Under the pieces are notes generated by a model. The model saw nothing but the letters and a program-made list of their open reading frames with translations. It did not search any database and was not told the origin of the DNA. 27,323 nt of DNA from JACNLN01 sp964626495 (lineage in GTDB: Bacteria > Fidelibacterota > Marinisomatia > Marinisomatales > CAZVFT01). The translations under genes were made by a program, and so were the position numbers. The stretch lies in NCBI GenBank assembly GCA_964626495.1, contig CAZVFT010000022.1:1-27323 (forward strand), in the 5' to 3' direction. Shown here piece after piece: positions 8,781 through 17,137 of this stretch (position 1 is the stretch's first letter; each line of letters begins with the position of its first letter).

Positions 8781-8823
8781 CAAAAACAAAGAGGTGGAGA
8801 TTATGTAGATCCCCACCTCTTTT
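8781..8823 (-). terminator. Rho-independent terminator after dnaK
   Basis: On the minus strand a perfect 10-base-pair stem (AAAGAGGTGG with CCACCTCTTT, at 8813-8822 and 8788-8797) with a 15-base loop is followed by GTTTTTGG. It lies 20 bases past the dnaK stop and ahead of tamB, so it should end the trx-dnaK transcript. Confidence 0.85.
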
Positions 8824-8841
8824 GGTAATTCAGTTAAAGAT

Positions 8842-10746
8842 TTAATCTACCACTTCGAAATCAGCGTCTTCAATTTCACCTTCCTCTTTTTCTTCAGCCT
8901 TCTTTTTCGTTTCAGTCTTCGGCGGTTCTTGCTGTTGTGCTGAGGCATACATCTTTTCTGCTAATTCATTCCATACTTTATTCAATTCATCCATAGTATT
9001 TCGCATATCATCCACATTTGCACCTGCACTGGCTGTTTTCAATTTTTCTACGGCATCTTTCAGTCGTTTCTGCTCGTTATCACCGAGTTTATCCTTGAAT
9101 TCCTTCAAATTCTTCTCAGTCTGATAAACAAGTTGATCTGCCTGATTTTTTAAGTCCACTTCTTCCCGCTTCTTCTTATCCTCAGTCTCGTGTTTCTTGG
9201 CATCCGATACCATCTTTTCAATCTCTTCATCTGTAATTCCACTAGACGATTCTATACGGATACTCTGCTCTTTCCCGGTCGCTTTATCCTTTGCAGCAAC
9301 GTGAAGTATTCCATTAGCATCAATGTCAAAACTGACATCAATTTGAGGAATTCCTCGAGGAGCGGGAGGAATACCATCCAGATGAAATCTCCCAATTGTT
9401 TTATTATATACTGCCATTTCACGCTCACCCTGAAGGACATGAATCTCAACAGAGGTCTGATTATCTGCAGCGGTAGAAAATATTTGACTCTTTTTTGTCG
9501 GAATCGTTGTATTTCTCTCAATCAACCTTGTCAATACACCACCTAATGTCTCAATTCCAAGGGAAAGAGGGGTAACATCCAGCAATAAAACATCGCCCAC
9601 GTCACCAGCGAGAATTCCTCCCTGGATACCGGCTCCCATAGCTACTACCTCATCTGGATTAACACCTTTGCTCGGTTCCTTCCCAAATATCTCTTTAACC
9701 AAACTCTGAACCTTAGGTATTCTTGTTGAGCCTCCGACAAGAAGGATTTCACTAATATCGTTTGGTTTCAGTCCCGCATCTTTCAACGCCTGTTGACATG
9801 GTTTTCTTGTTCTGTCAATAAGATCATCTACTAATTCCTCAAATTTCGCACGGGTAATTGATATATTAAGATGTTTGGGTCCAGATGCATCAGCGGTAAT
9901 GAATGGCAGGTTAATGTCTGTCTGCTTGGAGCTGGAAAGTTCTTTCTTAGCACTTTCAGCGCCTTCTTTCAACCTCTGTAATGCCATCGGATCCTTTCTT
10001 AAATCAATTCCGTCACTCTTTTGAAATTCGTCAGCAACCCAATTTAGAACTCGCTCATCTAAATCATCCCCACCTAAATGACCGTCTCCATTTGAAGCAT
10101 TGACCTCAATGGATTTTTCACCATCAATCTCCATTATGTCCAGAATTGATATATCAAATGTGCCACCACCAAGGTCAAAAACAGCTACTTTTTGCTCTTT
10201 TCGCTTATCTAATCCATAAGCAAGAGCTGCTGCTGTGGGTTCGTTAATAATCCGTCGTACCTGTAAACCGGCGATTTTCCCAGCATCCTTGGTAGCCTGT
10301 CTCTGCGAATCGTTAAAGTATGCCGGAACAGTTATAACAGCTTCAGCAACAGATTCTCCAAGATACTCTTCGGCTGTTTGACGTAACTTTTGTAATACCA
10401 TTGCACTAATTTCAGGTGGACCGTATGATTTATTTTCTGTTTCAACCATAACACCGCCTTTTGATCCCTTTGAGACTTTGAAAGGAATCTGCTTCATTTC
10501 TGTTTTCACCTCATCATACTCACGACCCATAAAACGTTTTATGGAAAAAACTGTGTTTTCAGGATTTGTTACAGCTTGTCGTTTGGCGGGTTGACCAATT
10601 AACCTTTCACCCTCTTTGGAAAATGCCACCACGGATGGCATCGTTCTCCCTCCCTCAGGATTGGTGATAATCTTCGCTTCACCACCCTCCATCACTGAGA
10701 CACACGAGTTTGTCGTCCCAAGATCAATTCCAATAATTTTAGCCAT
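8842..10746 (-). CDS. dnaK: Hsp70 chaperone DnaK
   Basis: Complete 634-residue Hsp70. The ATPase domain has IDLGTTNS at 7-14 (phosphate 1), VFDLGGGTFD at 189-198 (phosphate 2) and the GGSTRIPKVQ adenosine motif; the linker region carries DVLLLDVTPLSLGIET; the substrate-binding domain and helical lid follow, ending in an acidic tail DADFEVVD. It binds exposed hydrophobic segments of unfolded proteins in the cytoplasm with DnaJ and GrpE, neither of which is encoded here. ATG start with a near-perfect ribosome binding site AAGGAGG about 8 bases upstream, indicating high expression. It follows the thioredoxin gene by 39 bases and is closed by the hairpin at 8788-8822. No CIRCE-like operator was seen upstream. 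Confidence 0.99.
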   Translation of the reverse strand: MAKIIGIDLGTTNSCVSVMEGGEAKIITNPEGGRTMPSVVAFSKEGERLIGQPAKRQAVTNPENTVFSIKRFMGREYDEVKTEMKQIPFKVSKGSKGGVMVETENKSYGPPEISAMVLQKLRQTAEEYLGESVAEAVITVPAYFNDSQRQATKDAGKIAGLQVRRIINEPTAAALAYGLDKRKEQKVAVFDLGGGTFDISILDIMEIDGEKSIEVNASNGDGHLGGDDLDERVLNWVADEFQKSDGIDLRKDPMALQRLKEGAESAKKELSSSKQTDINLPFITADASGPKHLNISITRAKFEELVDDLIDRTRKPCQQALKDAGLKPNDISEILLVGGSTRIPKVQSLVKEIFGKEPSKGVNPDEVVAMGAGIQGGILAGDVGDVLLLDVTPLSLGIETLGGVLTRLIERNTTIPTKKSQIFSTAADNQTSVEIHVLQGEREMAVYNKTIGRFHLDGIPPAPRGIPQIDVSFDIDANGILHVAAKDKATGKEQSIRIESSSGITDEEIEKMVSDAKKHETEDKKKREEVDLKNQADQLVYQTEKNLKEFKDKLGDNEQKRLKDAVEKLKTASAGANVDDMRNTMDELNKVWNELAEKMYASAQQQEPPKTETKKKAEEKEEGEIEDADFEVVD

Positions 10747-10785
10747 TTCTTATTTCCTCCTTATAATTAACTAACAACAAAATAT

Positions 10786-11171
10786 TTACGCTTCGGCAAT
10801 TTCACCCGTATTAATTTCATCTACCATCAGTTCCGTTTCAATTATCTGAACAAAAGATTCCTTTGGCATAGCACCCGTCCCCATCTGAGGTTTACCTCCT
10901 TTGGAAATAAAGAGAATAGACGGAATACTCCGAATCCCAAAGATAGCAGCTAATTCCTGTTCCTTCTCAGTATCCACTTTATAGACGTCGACCTTTCCAT
11001 CGTACTCTTTTGCCAATTCCTCTAAAATCGGTGCAACCATTTTGCAAGGGGCACACCAATCTGCATAGAAATCAACAATTGCTGGTTTTCACCTTTGAAT
11101 TTCCACTCTTCACTTTCATGATAATCGAAAACCTTCTCTTTGAATGTCTCTGCAGTTAGATGTTCAACCAT
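10786..11171 (-). CDS. trxA: thioredoxin, with an apparent one-base frameshift
   Basis: Thioredoxin-fold disulfide reductase of about 128 residues once the frame is repaired. The first frame, from ATG 11171 (ribosome binding site AGGAG 7 bases upstream), gives MVEHLTAETFKEKV through WKFKGE; the continuation, PAIVDFYADWCAPCKMV and onward, is in another frame. The switch falls at a run of four A (TTTT on the plus strand at 11086-11089), where a fifth A would restore one frame. The active site is WCAPC (residues 39-43 after repair) and the conserved cis-proline is in IRSIPSILF. Read literally, only an 84-residue fragment lacking the active site would start at 11040. A homopolymer sequencing or assembly error is the likeliest cause; a true mutation is possible. 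It is probably co-transcribed with dnaK. Confidence 0.85.
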
Positions 11172-11204
11172 TTTACTCTCCTATCTTTAATTCCTTGTTG
11201 TTTA

Positions 11205-11233
11205 ATTTTAAATTTACACTGATTTTAGTACAA
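11205..11233 (-). promoter_or_regulatory. candidate promoter for trx-dnaK
   Basis: On the minus strand TTGTAC (11233-11228), a 17-base spacer and TAAAAT (11210-11205) form a reasonable sigma70-type promoter 34 bases before the thioredoxin ATG, within the 145-base gap after clpC. Promoter consensus in this lineage is unknown to me, so this is a pattern match only. Confidence 0.4.
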
Positions 11234-11316
11234 TAACTGTGCCAGATGAATTAGTCTGCATACATGTCATAAAAAATAGAAATATCAACTATATTCAAGT
11301 CTTGATGACAGAATAA

Positions 11317-13803
11317 TTAGGATTTTGATGTGTGGTGTTTTTTTGTAGTTACTTTTATTTTACCTTTTTGGGATGACGGTTTCGGGATCTTTTTAAATAT
11401 AAAATTTTTATTCCTTGCATTCACCTTTATCCTGTCCCCTTCTATGAATTCACCCTTTAAAATCTTCTCAGATAAATGCGCTCCAATTGATGTCTGTATT
11501 TCCCTTCGTAAAGGTCTTGCTCCAAATTCATCGCTGAATCCTTTGTCTACGATTAATTCCCTGGCTTTCTTAGAGAGACTTAATTTCATTTTTTTTGAGG
11601 ATAAGTTATCCTGAAGGCTTTGCAACTCCAAATCTACAATCTTCAATACGTCTTCCCTTGTTAGTGGATTGAAGACGATAGTATCATCAATTCTGTTGAT
11701 AAATTCAGGATTGAAAAGTGTTTTTACTTCGTCTAATATTTTCTCTTTTACACTATCGTAATAGGATCTTGAGGTTGTATCCTCGAATCCATAAGTTCCC
11801 ACTTTGCCAAACCCTTTAGTACCAATGTTTGAAGTTAAAATAATGACTGTATTCCTGAAATCTATTTTTCGCCCCATATTGTCCGTGAGACACCCTTCGT
11901 CAAGAACCTGAAGCAATAATCCAAATACATCCGGATGAGCTTTTTCAATTTCATCAAACAGAACCACAGAATAGGGATTACGTCTGATCCGTTCTGTTAA
12001 CTCTCCACCTTCTTCATAGCCGATATACCCCGGAGGAGCACCAATCAAACGCGAAACAGCAAACCGTTCCATATACTCACTCATATCAATTTTAACCAGA
12101 GAATCTTCTGTGGGAAAAAGATATCTGGCAAGAGCTTTTGCTGTCTCTGTTTTCCCCACTCCAGTGGGGCCAAGAAATAGAAATGCACCAATGGGTTGTT
12201 TTGGATTTTTAATACCAGCTCGCGCTTGCTGAATCGACTTTGTAAGTGTCCCTATAGCTTCATCCTGTCCAATAATTACTCTGTTCAGATTTTCCTTCAT
12301 TTTCAGCAGTTTTTTGGACTCTTTCTCGGCTACCTTGGAAATTGGAATCCCGGTCATCATAGATACAACGTCTGTTATATCATCTTTCGATACTGTAATA
12401 ATATTTTTTGATTCCTCTTTCTGCCATTTCATTTGAGCCCCCTTAAGCTCTTTCAACAAACTTCGTTCGATATCCCGAAGATGAGCAGCCTTTTCAAATT
12501 GTTGACTGAATACAACCGACTCTTTCTTAGCTCTAACCTTTTCAATCTCCAGTTCCAGATTTACAATTTCATCCGACACACGAAGATTTAGCATATGAAT
12601 TCGCGAACCTACCTCATCCATAACATCAATAGCTTTGTCAGGAAGATGCTTATCTGTTATATATCGATTACTTAATTCAACACAGGCTTCAATGGATTCG
12701 TTATCATATTTCACATTGTGATGTTTTTCATAACGCGATTGCAATCCTTTCAGGATCTCAACGGATTCGCTAATTGTTGGGGGAGAGATTATGATTTTCT
12801 GGAAACGACGTTCAAGAGCTCCATCTTTTTCGATGTATTTTCGGTATTCATCCAAAGTCGTGGCACCAATACATTGAATCTCACCTCTTGCCAGTGCCGG
12901 TTTAAACATGTTTGAAGCATCCAGAGATCCCGATGCACTCCCCGCCCCTACAATCGTGTGAAGTTCATCAATAAAAAGAATAATGTTGTTAACAGATTCC
13001 AACTCTGCCAAAATTGCTTTAATACGTTCCTCAAATTGCCCGCGATATTTTGTCCCCGCTACTATTGATGCAAGATCAAGAGCCACAATTCTTTTGTTAT
13101 GCATAAGTCTTGGAACACCTTTTGCAATGATTTTCTGTGTTAGCCCTTCTACAATGGCAGTCTTTCCAACACCGGGTTCACCAATCAATACGGGATTGTT
13201 TTTTTTGCGGCGACATAATATCTGCCCAACCCTTTCGATCTCTTCTTCTCTTCCAATTACAGGATCAAGTTTATCTCCCCTGGCTAATTTGGAAATATCA
13301 CGGCTGAAGTGATCGAGGGCAGGAGTCTGAGATTTTGGTGAAAAGCGTCTTTTTTTGAAAGTCTCCGCTTCGGATGTTTCCCCTTTAATGATTTCATAAA
13401 CGGTATCGTAATCGATTTGAAATGAATTCAACGCCTCATAAACCATACCTTCATTTTCCTTCAAAACAGCAAGAAACAGATGGATATCATCAGCAACGGG
13501 TGATCCAAGATTGTTTGCCTCTGTAAATGTATTTCGTAAAATACGTTCCGCCCTCCTTGTTAACGGTAGATGTCCCAATGTTGTTGTTCCACCAGCAGGT
13601 TTGACCATATCCTCAATCAATAAACGTAATTCTTTAAGATCACAGCCCAATTCTTCAATTATTTGAACAGCTCTCCCTGTTTGGTCTTTGAGCATTCCCA
13701 ATAGGAGATGTTCAGATCCTACATAACTGTGACCAAGATGAATTGCCTCTTCTTTGGCATGTTTCACAATCGTTTGTACACGTTTGGAAAATTTTTCTTT
13801 CAT
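11317..13803 (-). CDS. clpC: ClpC-type AAA+ unfoldase (Clp protease ATPase subunit)
   Basis: 828-residue Hsp100 unfoldase. Two Clp N-domain repeats (about 5-55 and 80-140), AAA1 with Walker A GEPGVGKT 208-215 and Walker B IILFIDEL 274-281, a UVR motif in the middle domain (about 430-450, with FEKAAHLRD) that marks ClpC rather than ClpA or ClpB, and AAA2 with GPTGVGKT 545-552 and VVLFDEIE 613-620, then the D2-small domain and a basic tail. The ClpP-docking loop, usually (L/I/V)GF in ClpC, reads YGF at 671-673. ATG start with GAGGTAG upstream. It unfolds substrates for ClpP in the cytoplasm; in Firmicutes the N and middle domains bind adaptors such as MecA, and none is encoded here. It stands alone between two gaps of about 150 bases, each possibly holding a promoter. 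Confidence 0.97.
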   Translation of the reverse strand: MKEKFSKRVQTIVKHAKEEAIHLGHSYVGSEHLLLGMLKDQTGRAVQIIEELGCDLKELRLLIEDMVKPAGGTTTLGHLPLTRRAERILRNTFTEANNLGSPVADDIHLFLAVLKENEGMVYEALNSFQIDYDTVYEIIKGETSEAETFKKRRFSPKSQTPALDHFSRDISKLARGDKLDPVIGREEEIERVGQILCRRKKNNPVLIGEPGVGKTAIVEGLTQKIIAKGVPRLMHNKRIVALDLASIVAGTKYRGQFEERIKAILAELESVNNIILFIDELHTIVGAGSASGSLDASNMFKPALARGEIQCIGATTLDEYRKYIEKDGALERRFQKIIISPPTISESVEILKGLQSRYEKHHNVKYDNESIEACVELSNRYITDKHLPDKAIDVMDEVGSRIHMLNLRVSDEIVNLELEIEKVRAKKESVVFSQQFEKAAHLRDIERSLLKELKGAQMKWQKEESKNIITVSKDDITDVVSMMTGIPISKVAEKESKKLLKMKENLNRVIIGQDEAIGTLTKSIQQARAGIKNPKQPIGAFLFLGPTGVGKTETAKALARYLFPTEDSLVKIDMSEYMERFAVSRLIGAPPGYIGYEEGGELTERIRRNPYSVVLFDEIEKAHPDVFGLLLQVLDEGCLTDNMGRKIDFRNTVIILTSNIGTKGFGKVGTYGFEDTTSRSYYDSVKEKILDEVKTLFNPEFINRIDDTIVFNPLTREDVLKIVDLELQSLQDNLSSKKMKLSLSKKARELIVDKGFSDEFGARPLRREIQTSIGAHLSEKILKGEFIEGDRIKVNARNKNFIFKKIPKPSSQKGKIKVTTKKHHTSKS

Positions 13804-13850
13804 TTTTTTTCTACCTCAACTGAAATTTATTTTGAAAGATGAAAAATACC

Positions 13851-13972
13851 ACTCACCCCCGGTGAAATATCTTCCTCCGTCAGATTTCACAGGGCAGGCA
13901 CCCACCACTCACAACTCACTATTCACCAGGGCTCGCCGTAGCTACACCGAGGCTTACCGCTCACCAGTCACC
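13851..13972 (-). repeat. heptamer array interrupted by two palindromes (lolD/clpC gap)
   Basis: On the minus strand, degenerate heptamers of the form GGTGAGT run in phase: three at 13972-13952, four at 13927-13900 and one at 13857-13851. They are separated by a 24-base block (13928-13951) containing the near-palindrome CTCGGTGTAGCTACGGCGAG, and a 42-base block (13858-13899) containing a hairpin with arms GTGAAAT (13890-13884) and ATTTCAC (13868-13862). The first heptamers encode the last LolD residues VTGER and its stop. Heptamer arrays of this sort are known in cyanobacteria as STRR sequences; no relationship is claimed. The hairpin could end the lol transcript. Confidence 0.75.
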
Positions 13973-14631
13973 AAAATCCCATCCTTGAATTTTAAATGCC
14001 TATCACAGTGAATAGCAACGTCTGGATTATGAGTGGCAATTAAGAATGAATTATTATCCCTATCCCTCATTTGCTTGATTAAATTTATTATTTTTAAACC
14101 CGATTCGATGTCAAGGTTCCCAGTGGGTTCATCTGCCAGAACCAGTCGGGGATGGTTCACCAGAGCACGAAGTACCGCTACCCGTTGCCTTTCACCTCCC
14201 GAGAGCTCTGCTGGATTGTGATCATAACGGCTGTAAAGGTCAACCACCTCAAGCAGTTTCATACATCTATCTTTAGCTTCGTCTTCATTTATCCCTTTTA
14301 TCAACTGAGGAATCATTAGATTCTCGATAACAGAAAATTCAGGCAACAAATGATGAAATTGGAAGACGAATCCAATGTACTTATTTCGCAACTGTGAAAC
14401 ATCCCCATCCGATAAATCACTCACCTTTTTATTTTCTATCCATAGGTCCCCGCTATCTGATCTATCCAGAATCCCAAGAATATTCAGTAATGTTGATTTT
14501 CCGCATCCTGAAGGACCCATAACGGACACAATTTCACCTTCAGATATAGACAGGTCTACCCCTTTCAGCACTTCTAATTTTCCAGTACCGGTTTGGTAAC
14601 TCTTCGTGATCTGTTCTGCTTTAATGATCAT
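13954..14631 (-). CDS. lolD: lipoprotein-releasing ABC transporter ATPase LolD
   Basis: 225-residue ABC ATPase of the LolD/MacB family: Walker A GPSGCGKS at 39-46, Q-loop Gln91 in FVFQ, signature LSGGERQ at 143-149, Walker B LVLADE at 163-168 followed by PTGNLD, and the H-loop in IATHNPD. It powers extraction of outer-membrane lipoproteins from the inner membrane through the two permeases encoded immediately upstream. Its ATG overlaps the lolE stop (ATGA), so translation is coupled. The C-terminus is odd: the last residues VTGER and the stop come from the heptamer repeat array, so the repeat has replaced or extended the original end. Several lipoproteins encoded in the window are plausible clients. 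Confidence 0.93.
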   Translation of the reverse strand: MIIKAEQITKSYQTGTGKLEVLKGVDLSISEGEIVSVMGPSGCGKSTLLNILGILDRSDSGDLWIENKKVSDLSDGDVSQLRNKYIGFVFQFHHLLPEFSVIENLMIPQLIKGINEDEAKDRCMKLLEVVDLYSRYDHNPAELSGGERQRVAVLRALVNHPRLVLADEPTGNLDIESGLKIINLIKQMRDRDNNSFLIATHNPDVAIHCDRHLKFKDGILVTGER

Positions 14632-15908
14632 TTTTCAAAATGCACTGCTTCTCTTGGTACCAGCTTTCCTGCTATTCTGGCAGGATAACGAATGGAGATC
14701 AAAATGAGTATCACAGCAATTGCCCCAATGATTACTACATCTCCAGGAGTAATGGACACTGGGAGCGCTTCAACAAAATAAATATCTCCAGGAAGTAAAA
14801 TTAACCCCCAATAATGTTGTATGAAAATAAATAGTAAACCAAAAAACAAACCTCCTGCTAATCCGATACCACCAATCAGCATTCCCTGAATAGTGAAGAC
14901 TCGCCGGATTCTATTTCGAGATGCCCCCAACGTCCTCAAAATTCCAATTTCACGCACTTTCTCGATAACCAGCATCACCAAAGTTGAGGTTATGTTAAAG
15001 GAAGCAACAACAACAATCAAGCTCAAAACAAAAATGGTTCCCAGCTTTTCAAGCTTCATTGCTCCAAATAAAGTTTGATGTAGATCCTCCCATGTAAACA
15101 CTGATAATTCCCCCGGTATCGTCAAATTAAGTTCCTGAACTACCCGTTCCTTTTTTTCCCCCTCTGCCAGTCTCACATCCACTCCGTGGGTAGTGCCTGA
15201 CTGGTTAAACAACAGCTGTCCAGCTTCCAGTGGTATAAAACAATATTTATCATCAAAATCGAGGATATTCGTGGTGAAGATGGAACCAACCATTGCGTTC
15301 ATAAAGGTAGGAATACCTGAATATATTTGAGAATCAAGAGGACTCAACAGTTTGATTTTATCCCCTTCACTCAAACCTAATCTATCTGCCACTCGCCTGC
15401 CAATATGAACAACGGGCATTTCATCCGTCAAAGGCCGGACAGGTCCAGCCAGGCTCCCGACTGGTTCCGTTAGGAACCGACTAGGGAATAATTCCTCCCC
15501 CTCCGCCTTTGCCTTAGCCTTTTTACCCCGCATTCTGCGGGGCGCCTTTGTCTTCCCCTCCACCGCTTTCAGTAAGACAAGACACCGTTCATTCTCACTC
15601 AGGATAATCCCTTTTCTCTCAAGAAAAAAGGAATACGATTCAATTCCTTTAATCTCTTCAAGTTTCGTCTCTACCTGTTTGGAAAGTTTTTCGTCCATAT
15701 TACCAGAGATGCGAATGTCGGACTCAAATCCTACAATCTTTTTTCGAACTTCCCGTTCAAATCCATTCAGAATAGCTACAGAAATAACCAGAGCAAGTGA
15801 ACCAATTGCCACTCCCAGAATGGAAATTAATCCACTCCACGAAATTAAACCCACTTTCTTCTTTGAAAGGAGCATCCGATGAGCCAGCCAGATATTCAAG
15901 GATTTCAT
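14628..15908 (-). CDS. lolE: lipoprotein-releasing ABC permease (LolE-like), with repeat insertion
   Basis: 426-residue FtsX-family permease: N-terminal transmembrane helix (about 22-48, ending AILNGFE), a MacB-like periplasmic domain, then three helices (about 282-305, 330-358, 385-405), with the coupling motif VREIGILRTLGAS between the first two of these. It is the second permease of a Lol complex with the paralogue just upstream; the ATG overlaps that gene's stop by 4 bases and has GAGGT ahead. The periplasmic domain carries a low-complexity insert at residues about 119-163: a Lys/Ala/Arg-rich stretch (RRMRGKKAKAKAEGE) around a DNA hairpin, then 21 residues (142-162) translated from three 21-base repeat units. 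The paralogue has nothing corresponding there. The frame stays open, so the protein is probably functional. Confidence 0.92.
   Translation of the reverse strand: MKSLNIWLAHRMLLSKKKVGLISWSGLISILGVAIGSLALVISVAILNGFEREVRKKIVGFESDIRISGNMDEKLSKQVETKLEEIKGIESYSFFLERKGIILSENERCLVLLKAVEGKTKAPRRMRGKKAKAKAEGEELFPSRFLTEPVGSLAGPVRPLTDEMPVVHIGRRVADRLGLSEGDKIKLLSPLDSQIYSGIPTFMNAMVGSIFTTNILDFDDKYCFIPLEAGQLLFNQSGTTHGVDVRLAEGEKKERVVQELNLTIPGELSVFTWEDLHQTLFGAMKLEKLGTIFVLSLIVVVASFNITSTLVMLVIEKVREIGILRTLGASRNRIRRVFTIQGMLIGGIGLAGGLFFGLLFIFIQHYWGLILLPGDIYFVEALPVSITPGDVVIIGAIAVILILISIRYPARIAGKLVPREAVHFEK
15423..15485 (-). repeat. 21-base-unit repeat block, 3 units, in frame within lolE
   Basis: On the minus strand three contiguous units (15485-15465, 15464-15444, 15443-15423): CCTAGTCGG.., CCAGTCGGGAGCCTGGCTGG plus A, and CCTGTCCGGCCTTTGACGG plus AT. 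The second unit is identical to that at 4812-4832; the third differs from those at 72-92 and 4833-4853 by few bases. In the lolE frame they read as three heptads each beginning with proline: PSRFLTE, PVGSLAG, PVRPLTD (residues 142-162). Relative to the direction of translation this is opposite to the tamA copy. Confidence 0.9.
15526..15542. repeat. short perfect hairpin inside lolE insert
   Basis: CCCCGCA (15526-15532) and TGCGGGG (15536-15542) form a perfect 7-base-pair stem with a 3-base loop, coding for PRRMRG. It is next to a 6-base-period GCCTTN stretch (about 15505-15522) encoding KAKAKA, and together with the neighbouring 21-base units it makes up the part of LolE absent from its paralogue. 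Confidence 0.65.
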
Positions 15909-17137
15909 TCGTACCTCAAAACCTCAGCCGGTGGTAGTCTGGAAGCCTTCCAGGCAGGATAGAGCGTCGCCAGTAGAGCAAGTGTTATACCAACAAGCCC
16001 AACAGTGAAAAAATAGTCAGATTTAAAGAGAATAGGCAATTCCTGCATAAAATAAATTTCCTCAGGAATTCTTAATACACCCCATTGCAATTGGACAAAT
16101 CCCACAGCACAAGTCAATAAAAATCCAAGAAGAACGCCTAAAATCCCAATAATTGCTCCTTCCGAAATAAAAATTCGACTTATATCCTTTCGGGAAAAGC
16201 CAACCGTTCTTAGGATTCCGATATCTTTAGTCTTTTCCATCACGATCATTGTGAGAGATGAAGCAACATTTACAATAGCCACCAACACAATGAGAGCAAA
16301 AATGATGGTGATTGGGTATTTTTGAATATTTAACCAGGAGAACAGGTTGAAGTGTCTCTCCTTCCAGGTTGATGAGAAATAAGGATATCCTATGGATTCA
16401 TTTAATAGAGAAGAAATATTATCCGCCCTATCTGCTTTGATGGTTTTAATAATTTCACCCGTTATCTGGTTCTGGAGACCGAATAGCTCTTGTGCGCCGG
16501 CAAGGCTCATATAAATCATCGTATCGTCATATTCACGCAAACCTGTGGAAAAAATACCAGAGATATAAAACCGTTCAAGGCGAGGTGGCAAACCCGGTGT
16601 TGCCACCGCTTTAAGGTCAAACAGTGTCACTTTATCACCGAGAGTGAGGTTTAGATTATTCGCAAGGTCTCTCCCAATAACAATACCCTCATCTCCTTCT
16701 TGATCAGATATGTAAGAAAATTCTCCCGACTCAATCATACCAGATATTCCCAACACAGATCTTACCTTATCTTCCCAAATTCCCTCAACCAGTACTCCCT
16801 CTGTACGTTTTTTATAGCGAATCATCGCCGCATTACGAACATAAGGTGCTCTGTCTAACACCCCTGGAATAGTAGTTAAAACAGAATCAACATAGTCATT
16901 TGATTCAGGCAATGACCTGCCAAGAAGTCCCTTAAGGCGTAGATGCCCATCAAAACTGACGATCTTTTGTTGCACCTCGTTTTCAAATCCGTTAAGAACC
17001 GCTAAAGTCAAAATGAGCACAGTAACACCAATTCCGAGACCAATGATTGAGAGGTAACTGATAAAGGAAATAAAATTGAAAGCGTGGCGGGATTTAAGAT
17101 GCCTTCGCGCAATAAAGGCGTGAGGTTTCATCATCAC
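15905..17137 (-). CDS. lolC: lipoprotein-releasing ABC permease (LolC-like)
   Basis: 410-residue FtsX/MacB-type permease, paralogous to the next gene. It has an N-terminal helix (about 20-50, ending LAVLNGFENEV), a periplasmic domain of about 220 residues and three C-terminal helices, with the signature MEKTKDIGILRTVGFS after the second helix and a proline-rich C-terminal motif YPAWKASRLPPAEVLRYE. With LolE-like and LolD it should release outer-membrane lipoproteins to the periplasmic carrier. It begins with three consecutive ATG codons overlapping the lysS stop, so the exact start may be any of them. Which permease is functionally LolC and which LolE is not settled by sequence; the names follow gene order. 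Confidence 0.9.
   Translation of the reverse strand: MMMKPHAFIARRHLKSRHAFNFISFISYLSIIGLGIGVTVLILTLAVLNGFENEVQQKIVSFDGHLRLKGLLGRSLPESNDYVDSVLTTIPGVLDRAPYVRNAAMIRYKKRTEGVLVEGIWEDKVRSVLGISGMIESGEFSYISDQEGDEGIVIGRDLANNLNLTLGDKVTLFDLKAVATPGLPPRLERFYISGIFSTGLREYDDTMIYMSLAGAQELFGLQNQITGEIIKTIKADRADNISSLLNESIGYPYFSSTWKERHFNLFSWLNIQKYPITIIFALIVLVAIVNVASSLTMIVMEKTKDIGILRTVGFSRKDISRIFISEGAIIGILGVLLGFLLTCAVGFVQLQWGVLRIPEEIYFMQELPILFKSDYFFTVGLVGITLALLATLYPAWKASRLPPAEVLRYE

Noticed and set aside
9190..9546. 118-codon plus-strand frame opposite dnaK, and other antisense frames over clpC, prfB and tamB
   Set aside because: All are shadows of strongly supported genes, with no ribosome binding sites, motifs or plausible composition.
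14141..14150. ACCAGTCGGG inside lolD, matching the repeat word
   Set aside because: It encodes the conserved HPRLVLADEP Walker B region, has no 21-base periodicity around it, and is explained by protein conservation; treated as coincidence.
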